DNA of 14,908 nt from contig MDYQ01000047.1 in assembly GCA_003024175.1 (NCBI GenBank), forward strand, positions 126,001-140,908, in the 5' to 3' direction. Positions 9,571 to 14,908 of the stretch are shown piece by piece. Each line of letters begins with the position of its first letter. The stretch's first letter is position 1. A program made the position numbers and the translations under genes. The notes under the pieces were generated by a model that was given only the letters and a program-made list of their open reading frames with translations, had not been told where the DNA came from and made no database searches. This DNA comes from Planoprotostelium fungivorum. Taxonomy: Eukaryota > Evosea > Variosea > Cavosteliida > Cavosteliaceae.

Positions 9571-10091
9571 TACACGACATGTACTACTCTCATCGTCCCA
9601 AAGTATCATGATGTGGTGACTTAGACAGCACCGAGACAAGTAGAGGATAGATGCCGTATCCAATCACACGTCACATCCGTCCGTGTGTGGCTCACACGTG
9701 GTCTGATGAGGTTGTACCCTGCGCCGAAATCCTTATCGGCTCACACTTTAACGCAACCTTTCTGCCGATCGTGAAGCACCGAGCCTCGCATGGGCTCCCG
9801 AGGGATGCTCCCTTTGACGTACTTGACTTATTATAGGGGCCGGACGGGACCGTTTAGTATATCTATGGAGATACTGCGGCGCAGCATCGATCGTTGCAGA
9901 GGAGAACGCTGGTGCTACAAGAGATGTGGAGGATGGAAGGTGATGCCAACACATTGCATTTTTGAGGAGGTTCGTCTTTTTCTCTCACCATCGAATCATT
10001 CGCGCAGCGTCCATCTCCATCTTTCTATACGAGACGGTCTTCGTGGACAATAACAAGTGAAGAACAAAAACCTCATGTATGAAATCATCCT
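9571..10091. other. 521-bp convergent spacer, unexplained
   Basis: No supported gene lies here. It is longer than the other tail-to-tail gaps in the window (53-218 bp). Part is GC-rich with potential hairpins, such as CCGA/TCGG around 9724-9740 and GAGCC/GGCTC at 9781-9797. A TATAG string (9832-9836) precedes ATG 9866 and a short plus-strand frame (MEILRRSIDRCRGERWCYKR) that runs to a GT site. On the minus strand, 10005-9974 reads MEMDAARMIR, which resembles the start of a cullin neddylation domain. See the findings. Confidence 0.4.
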
Positions 10092-12462
10092 TTATGCATT
10101 CACGGGAGATCTCAATTGAGGTTTACGCAGTGGAACTTCGACTCTCGTTCTCTTCGATTTGAATCCTTCGTTCAATCTGAATCTTCCATCTTCTCCTCTC
10201 TTCAACAGACTCATCATCTTTGCACCTGATCCAACATCAACATCATCCTCTTCCGTGGAGTGTGAGAGCTCTTCACCTCGAAAAGGAAAGGAAGTTGAGA
10301 GAGAATAGAGGGTCTCGAGTAACAGTTCTCTGTCTAATCCAGTGGTGACGTGGATGTCTTCACGATCGAGGCTGTCTGCGTCGTTGTATAGAGATAGGAC
10401 TGCGGTCATGCAGGGGGGTAATACTAACTCGTAGGTATTATCTCCGCAGTGGTAGTTCATCACTGCGTTTCCCTTTGATGTGTGAATGAAAGATAAGACT
10501 ACATGGTTGCCGTAGACGATGACGTTGATGTTGATGTTGTTGACTTGGGTGTCGATGATGAAGATGGAGATGATGATCATGGTGATGGAAATGTTTCTCA
10601 CCAAATGAACGGCCAGTTGCAATCGTTTACCGGGGTTGTACTTCTCGTAGAAGCTTCGAAAATCTTCCCACGCCTTCTCCATCGTCTCCGGAAGCAGACA
10701 CCTCCTCCCCTCTGGCCTACCCCCCATCAATCTCGAATCTGCGAATGCGACTCACCCCGGTGCCCACAGCTTCGACGAAATGACGCGGAAATTTCCCCCT
10801 ACTCCTCTGAATTCTGACTGACACTGGTACAACTGACTTAAGTCCAGCGATGCAGATTCGTCTCTGAATAAATTTTGGACACGACTCTTCCAAGTGGGTC
10901 GGTTCATCTACAACGAGTCAATGGAGTTAGGAGGGGACGATCACCTTAGATAGAGTGTCGACGAAGGTGTTACGTGTGGAATCATCGATGCCTTCGTTTA
11001 AGAGTCTGATGGAGAGACCTGATGATCGTCGGTCACAGATCACGTGATGTAGATGATGGCGATCGCGATGAGATCGTGTGTCAAGTGTTCGTCACGATGA
11101 TTGGGTCGCATTGAGGTGAGTGTCATGACAATTGTCATGATGTGACGATGATCACCTTCCATCATTGCATCGATCATCATCTCATCTCTTCGCCCCATCA
11201 CCTCTGCCCACCGGAGATTTTCCGGAAATTTTCCGGCCGCAGCATCTCTCTTCACAGATTCGATCAACCGATCTTGAATGACACTCGCTATAGATGAAAG
11301 TCCCTGTAGATCTCAGCGAAATTTCATCTCATACCCGACATACGTATCGTACGGCTTGATTCACCCCAGGTATTCTCAGAACCGATCCTGCGTCCTCAAA
11401 ATATTCTCGAAATATTTGATTGGCTCGTTGTAGTCCGTTCTGCTCTCATCACCATCACATCAAGATTCGATTTCATAGAATACATGACATACAGTTGTGT
11501 ATGAAATGAATGATTATGGATATGTGGATAGCACGCAATTGGGTCACTCACTTGTTCGTCTTTGATGAGTTGTAGATTGGACCGGATGGAATCGAGCAGG
11601 TGAACTCGAATGATACGTAATTCCTGTTCTCTCAGTGATCCACTGTGATATAGATCGGCGATATCTGAAGTTCATGTCATGTGATGGATGATGATGGAAG
11701 AGATGAAGACTTCACCTGTCCACTTCTGTGATTCCAACAATGATTTTGTCTTTGACGATGCGTCATCATCCAATGCCGTCTCATTTGCATCATCATCTTC
11801 CGTCTGTATGTCTTCTCCTCTCACTTGTGCATTCTCAAGGATTTCCTGATAACTTTATTTCGGACGTGAACACACAAAGAGGCCTCACCTCTTCTACTTG
11901 CAAGAGTTGTTCGATCATGTGATCTGTCATCTCGGGTGTGGACACGTGTCGCTTCAACAGGTACAAGGCATCGTCGAAAGAGCAGCCGTGATGGAACATC
12001 AGGTGCCCGACACATAATGCATCTGAAAGAACTTCAATGTGTCTTCCATCAAGGAAGATCCTTACTGGTGAATTTTGTCGCTCGGCGGTGGACGATCAAT
12101 ACATTATCGTTCGTTCTCTCGCATGAGTCTGTGTATGTCAATCGATTATGACGTGAGCCAGTCGTTACCAATAAAACGGATGGACGAGGCAATATGTGTT
12201 GCTAACTCCTTTGTATCGTCGAATGCTTCTATAGTATGGTAACGAAAATGGCCGAGTGGATCTTCCGCAAAATGTTCCTGTGATAATGATGACCATGTAA
12301 GTATGTATCTTCGTAACTCACACTTCCATTGATGTTGATAATGTGATACAAGTTGTATTCGATCAATTGATCGCGGTGGATGGCATTCTTCTCAACACCT
12401 AAATATACATTCCTCGATATCCTCGTTGGAGGAGCTACCTTCGTGAGATCGATTGCCGACAT
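10092..12462 (-). CDS. STYX/DUSP-like pseudophosphatase fused to a shortened cullin
   Basis: Twelve exons (12462-12322, 12277-12169, 12128-12066, 12022-11889, 11845-11716, 11664-11552, 11439-11365, 11303-11156, 11018-10945, 10907-10756, 10716-10602, 10472-10092) join in phase to 544 residues. Residues 1-149 are a dual-specificity-phosphatase fold: ISRNVYLGVEKNAIHRDQLI, YHIININGS, NVLIVH and a C-terminal DDALYLLKRHV to MIEQLL. The catalytic loop reads H97-RRATKFT-104 where active enzymes have HCxxGxxR, so it should be inactive. An acidic linker (150-192) follows. Cullin-like parts are LRIPGGLSSIASVI (251-264), RLLN to LFRDESASLDLSQL (309 onward), NFRVISSKLWAP, LPETMEKAWEDFRSFYEKY, PGKRLQLAVHLGNAVM and FRLNEGFKSKRTRVEVP. 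The cullin N-terminal repeats and the C-terminal neddylation domain are absent. No in-frame Met lies between 140 and 291, which supports a single protein. Cullins scaffold ubiquitin ligases with RBX1. The role here is inferred. Confidence 0.72.
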
Positions 12463-12735
12463 GATGCGATCTGATCTTTCATTTTGATTCTAAACAATTG
12501 AGACTTGCCGAATGCGATTTTTGATCTCTTTTCTGCGCCATTCCAACGGAATCCACACCAACACTCTATATTTAGCTTCGATGTCTGTTTGCAGCTTTTA
12601 CACAAAACCGTTTCTGATAACGCTACTTGTTCTATTGAAATATGAGGCTTCAAGGTGGGCTAAGGAGCCTATTCTTACGAGCTTTCTGTCCACGTTCAGT
12701 CAGAGGTGAACACAGAGTATCGCGTCCAGAGAGGA
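12463..12735. promoter_or_regulatory. Divergent upstream region of the fusion gene and the aquaporin
   Basis: On the minus strand TAAATATAG (12574-12566) is a TATA-like string about 100 bp before the fusion gene's ATG. On the plus strand an ATG at 12642 opens a short frame beginning MRLQGGLRSLFLRAF, which resembles a mitochondrial presequence but cannot be joined securely to anything. No other gene is evident. Confidence 0.35.
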
Positions 12736-12978
12736 ATGATAGCAGAGCTCTGGCGTCTAAGCTTCTCGAGGCGATCGGTGCTAGCCCGACAGCTTCCGGT
12801 GCTTCAAACGGTTCAAAATGGAGCTCCGAAAGCCAGTGGGTATTGGGATAGCAATGGTCACCGTGACGACAAGCCTATTTTGGAAGCTCCTTTACGTCAG
12901 GCCTACGGGTGGGTAAACACGAACGTAGTTTGTTATTTTCAGGAGCACACCAACGAGGACAGGAGCCAGCATGACTAA
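12736..12978 (+). CDS. Doubtful small protein or N-terminal extension of the aquaporin
   Basis: From ATG 12736 the frame reads MIAELWRLSFSRRSVLARQL and continues to PLRQAYG near 12909, where a GTGGGTAAAC donor and a TTATTTTCAG acceptor (intron about 12911-12944) suggest splicing. Donor choice decides the outcome. GTAAAC at 12915 gives a short protein ending EHTNEDRSQHD at TAA 12976-12978, which overlaps the aquaporin ATG. GTGGGT at 12911 instead joins in phase to the aquaporin frame and would add about 70 residues to its N-terminus. The basic, Ser/Arg-rich start looks like a mitochondrial presequence. I do not recognise the rest. It may also be only a 5' leader with an intron. Confidence 0.35.
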   Translation: MIAELWRLSFSRRSVLARQLPVLQTVQNGAPKASGYWDSNGHRDDKPILEAPLRQAYGWVNTNVVCYFQEHTNEDRSQHD

Positions 12979-14185
12979 GAATCCTTCCGCTCACAACTTT
13001 GACAACAGACCCCCATCATCTCGCATCACCTTCGTAGCTCCCAGAAACGATGACATCGTCGAGTTAGAGGTAATGAACTTGTCGCGACAAGTGTAGCTAA
13101 ATCACGTTCAGAGCCGATCGAGCTCCTCTCACAACGTGCATCACATGGACGTCCATGTCAATCAGGACAAGAAGAGAAAGGTGAGATCCACACACCTGCC
13201 ACATCATTCTGACGGACGATCAGGAATTCAGTCCTCCACATCACAAACCGTATGGTTTCGTGAGGGCGATTCAGAGACTGAGAGACAAAGCTCACCTGCG
13301 TCCTCTCTTTGTTGAGGCCGTTGGCTCATTCTGGTTCATCTTCGTTCTCATTCAGGGCCTCGGCGGTTACGTCTTCGGAACTATATTGCAGCCTCTGGCC
13401 AAGTGAGTTCATCGATCTGCATCATCGATCTCATTCTCGTTCGTAGAGTTCCGGCTCTCGGTGATTGGACAGCCACTCTCTTGTCTTTGGCTCTTTCTGT
13501 ATCTTACGGCGTCTTCATGTCCCTTCCCATCTCTGGCGGCCACCTCTCGCCCGCAATGACCATCACATTGGCCGTCTGGAGAGGTTTCCCTTGGAAGGCA
13601 GTGTGAGTCCAACTTCTTCCATCATCAAACACCAACACCATCTCCAGTCCTCTTTATCTCCTCGCCCAATTCGCCGGCGCCATCTTCGCCGCCATCTGTT
13701 TCTACGGCATCCAGGCTCCCATGATCGACCTCCTCGATCCATCTCGAACGCATGCGACCGGTGCCCTCTTTGTAAATTCTCCCTCCGCCATGTGGTCCAG
13801 CGGTCACCTCATAGCGAACGAGTTCCTCGGCTCGACCATCTTTGTCTTTATGGTGGCAGCTCTGACCGACCTGAAACACCCTCTCGCATCGATCAAGGCG
13901 GCACCTTTCATCGTTGGCTCCGCCGTGTTTGTCATCGCGAACATCTTTGGATGGACGACCTTCGTGTTGAATCCATTCAAGGACTTTGGACCTCGTGTGG
14001 TGAGTTTGCATGAGACGATGGAAGACGAGCTGACGGTGTTGCAGTATCTCACGGCTTACTACAAAGGACTGTGGTCGAACCCCTACTGGGCTATCGCTCT
14101 GTTCGTGCCGATTTTGGGCCACATGACTGGGATGTTTTTGTATGATGTCATGGTGTCGAAAGACTACGAAGACGATGAAGAATGA
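12971..14185 (+). CDS. Aquaporin/MIP-family channel with variant NPA motifs
   Basis: Six exons (12971-13069, 13112-13180, 13224-13402, 13447-13602, 13648-13999, 14045-14185) join in phase to 331 residues. A hydrophilic N-terminal tail (about 1-80) is followed by membrane spans, including FVEAVGSFWFIFVLIQGLGG, LYLLAQFAGAIFAAICFYGI and FLGSTIFVFMVAAL. The first pore half-helix is SGGHLSPAMTITLAVW and the second is VLNPFKDFGPRV. So the two NPA signatures are SPA (150-152) and NPF (276-278), and the Arg that normally follows the second is Lys279. The family conducts water, glycerol or similar small solutes across membranes. The long loop between spans 3 and 5 suggests a glyceroporin-like layout, but substrate cannot be assigned. 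The last intron (14000-14044) has no stop and is a multiple of three, so retention would add 15 residues after GPRV. An N-terminal extension is possible. Confidence 0.88.
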
Positions 14186-14403
14186 AAATTTCTGTGTAAT
14201 TTGAATTCACGTGAATTCGACATTGTGCGGCTCAAGCGAATTGTCACCTTGTAAAAAAGTGCGTTAAGAAGATGAGTTCCAATAGTGATGATCTCACTTT
14301 ATCATACCGCGCGCTTAGGCCCCACAATATTAAGGAAGCTTTCCCGAAACGCCTCCGTACGTACGACAAGTTTGCGTGGGAAAAACAGTTATAGCATGTG
14401 TCT
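14186..14403. other. Tail-to-tail spacer between aquaporin and GARP genes
   Basis: This 218-bp spacer holds the 3' regions of two convergent genes. A 16-bp perfect palindrome lies 17 bp past the aquaporin stop. No gene is visible. Confidence 0.6.
14203..14218. repeat. 16-bp perfect palindrome after the aquaporin stop
   Basis: GAATTCACGTGAATTC is fully symmetric and contains a central CACGTG core. In RNA it could form a short hairpin in the aquaporin 3' UTR. As DNA the CACGTG core is the classical E-box/G-box, but the position downstream of both genes argues against a simple promoter role. Confidence 0.8.
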
Positions 14404-14885
14404 TTATACAGGTTCGCTGGTCGATATCATCCTTCCAAAGTAAGCGTCCCCCATTTGGACTGAGAGAGGTCGTCTGTCCGTGCCTCCCTCTCTCTGTGCC
14501 AATTTCTTCTCAAACTTTTGACAATGCGAAGCGATCGCCGTCCTCTTTAATGATGGTGGTGCCCCCAGCTCGATCATGCGTTGAAGGATGCTCGTGGCGG
14601 TTGGTTTCTTGTTCGGATGTCTCGCCTTGCAGTCATCGAAGGCGGCGAGAAACATGGCGTGGAGATCTTCTGTCCAGGCCCACTTTTCTTTGTTCGGCTT
14701 CTTCTGTTTTCGTCTCTGAGGTACGGCCAGTCTGATCATGCAGTGGCAGAAATTGCATGTCCCCTCCACGTAGCCTGAGTCATATCTTTCAGCTCTGGAA
14801 AAGAGATGACATTCCTCTCACCCTGTGGTGTGGCTGTAGAAAGTGGGGAGCTGAGAGTCATCGGTGGCGATGATGACTCAGCCAT
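14404..14885 (-). CDS. Small GARP/SHAQKF-type Myb-like DNA-binding protein
   Basis: Two exons (14885-14822 and 14792-14404, separated by a 29-nt intron) join in phase to 150 residues. The start MAESSSPPMTLSSP is low-complexity. Residues 34-39 (CNFCHC) are a Cys/His cluster that might bind metal. A basic stretch (RRKQKKPNKEKW) leads into the DNA-binding domain at about 58-118. WTEDLHAMFLAAF matches the WTxELHxxFxxAV start of the plant GARP/B-motif, and RTAIASHCQKF matches its closing V/IxSHLQKY helix. An insertion rich in basic residues sits between the helices. There is no response-regulator or activation domain in this short protein. It is probably a nuclear transcription factor; target genes are unknown. 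The intron acceptor choice (AG at 14793-14794) was set by reading phase. Confidence 0.75.
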
Positions 14886-14908
14886 CACTTCGCTGACCCA
14901 GTCCCCAA

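Noticed and set aside
9694-9740. CTGATGAG followed by CGAAA, the two core boxes of a hammerhead ribozyme
   Set aside because: The sequences around the boxes do not pair as stem I or stem III, stem II is at most three pairs, and no NUH cleavage site is correctly placed.
10503-10817. Plus-strand frame with Asp/Val repeats (VDVDVV)
   Set aside because: It is the opposite strand of the cullin intron 10473-10601, whose CATCAT-type simple repeat produces the run.
11040-11267. Reading straight through the cullin exon at 11156 to a stop at 11040
   Set aside because: The added residues (HRHIMTIVMTLTSMRP) have no cullin likeness, whereas splicing at the GTGATC donor joins to a clear cullin segment.
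1-14908. tRNA, rRNA or snRNA genes
   Set aside because: No box A/B pair with a foldable cloverleaf and no conserved rRNA or spliceosomal RNA core was seen by eye; a covariance-model scan was not possible.

Overview
This is nuclear DNA of an intron-dense unicellular eukaryote. The genes are packed on both strands and cut by many short GT-AG introns (mostly 36-62 nt, some apparently 28-29 nt), and exons can be joined in phase into recognisable eukaryotic proteins. There are no bacterial operons or Shine-Dalgarno sites. The gene mix (WDR44-like WD40 protein, NSE2 SUMO ligase, F-box/ankyrin protein, cullin, DUSP-like domain, MIP channel, plant-like GARP domain) and short introns suit a free-living protist. 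An amoebozoan is my guess, not shown by the sequence.

Layout, left to right: (1) 1-637, no convincing gene; (2) 769-3163 (+), WDR44-like protein, 13 exons; (3) 3376-4527 (-), unrecognised protein with a C-terminal coiled coil, 6 exons; (4) 4615-5559 (+), NSE2/MMS21 SUMO E3 ligase, 5 exons, divergent from (3) across 87 bp; (5) 5613-7732 (-), secreted right-handed beta-helix protein resembling GH110 alpha-galactosidases, 10 exons; (6) 8396-9570 (+), F-box/ankyrin protein, 5 exons; (7) 10092-12462 (-), one 12-exon frame joining a DUSP/STYX-like pseudophosphatase to a shortened cullin; (8) 12736-12978 (+), a doubtful small frame running into the next gene; (9) 12971-14185 (+), aquaporin-family channel with unusual pore motifs, 6 exons; (10) 14404-14885 (-), small GARP-type Myb-like DNA-binding protein, 2 exons.

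The main discovery candidate is gene (7). Its N-terminal domain has the DUSP fold signature, but the catalytic loop HCxxGxxR reads HRRATKFT. It is spliced in frame through an acidic linker into a cullin that lacks the N-terminal repeats, much of the middle and the neddylation (WHB) domain. Human STYX, a pseudophosphatase, is known to bind the F-box protein FBXW7 and keep it out of SCF, so a covalent STYX-like/cullin protein has a plausible logic. Its tail-to-tail neighbour encodes an F-box protein. Other points of interest are the intron-bearing GH110-like enzyme, a phospho-FFAT-like site in the WDR44 homologue, a shared palindromic motif in several introns, and an aquaporin with SPA/NPF motifs and Lys at the usual selectivity-filter Arg.

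All exon models were built by eye from reading-frame continuity, GT-AG borders and family resemblance. No alignment, search or RNA evidence was available.
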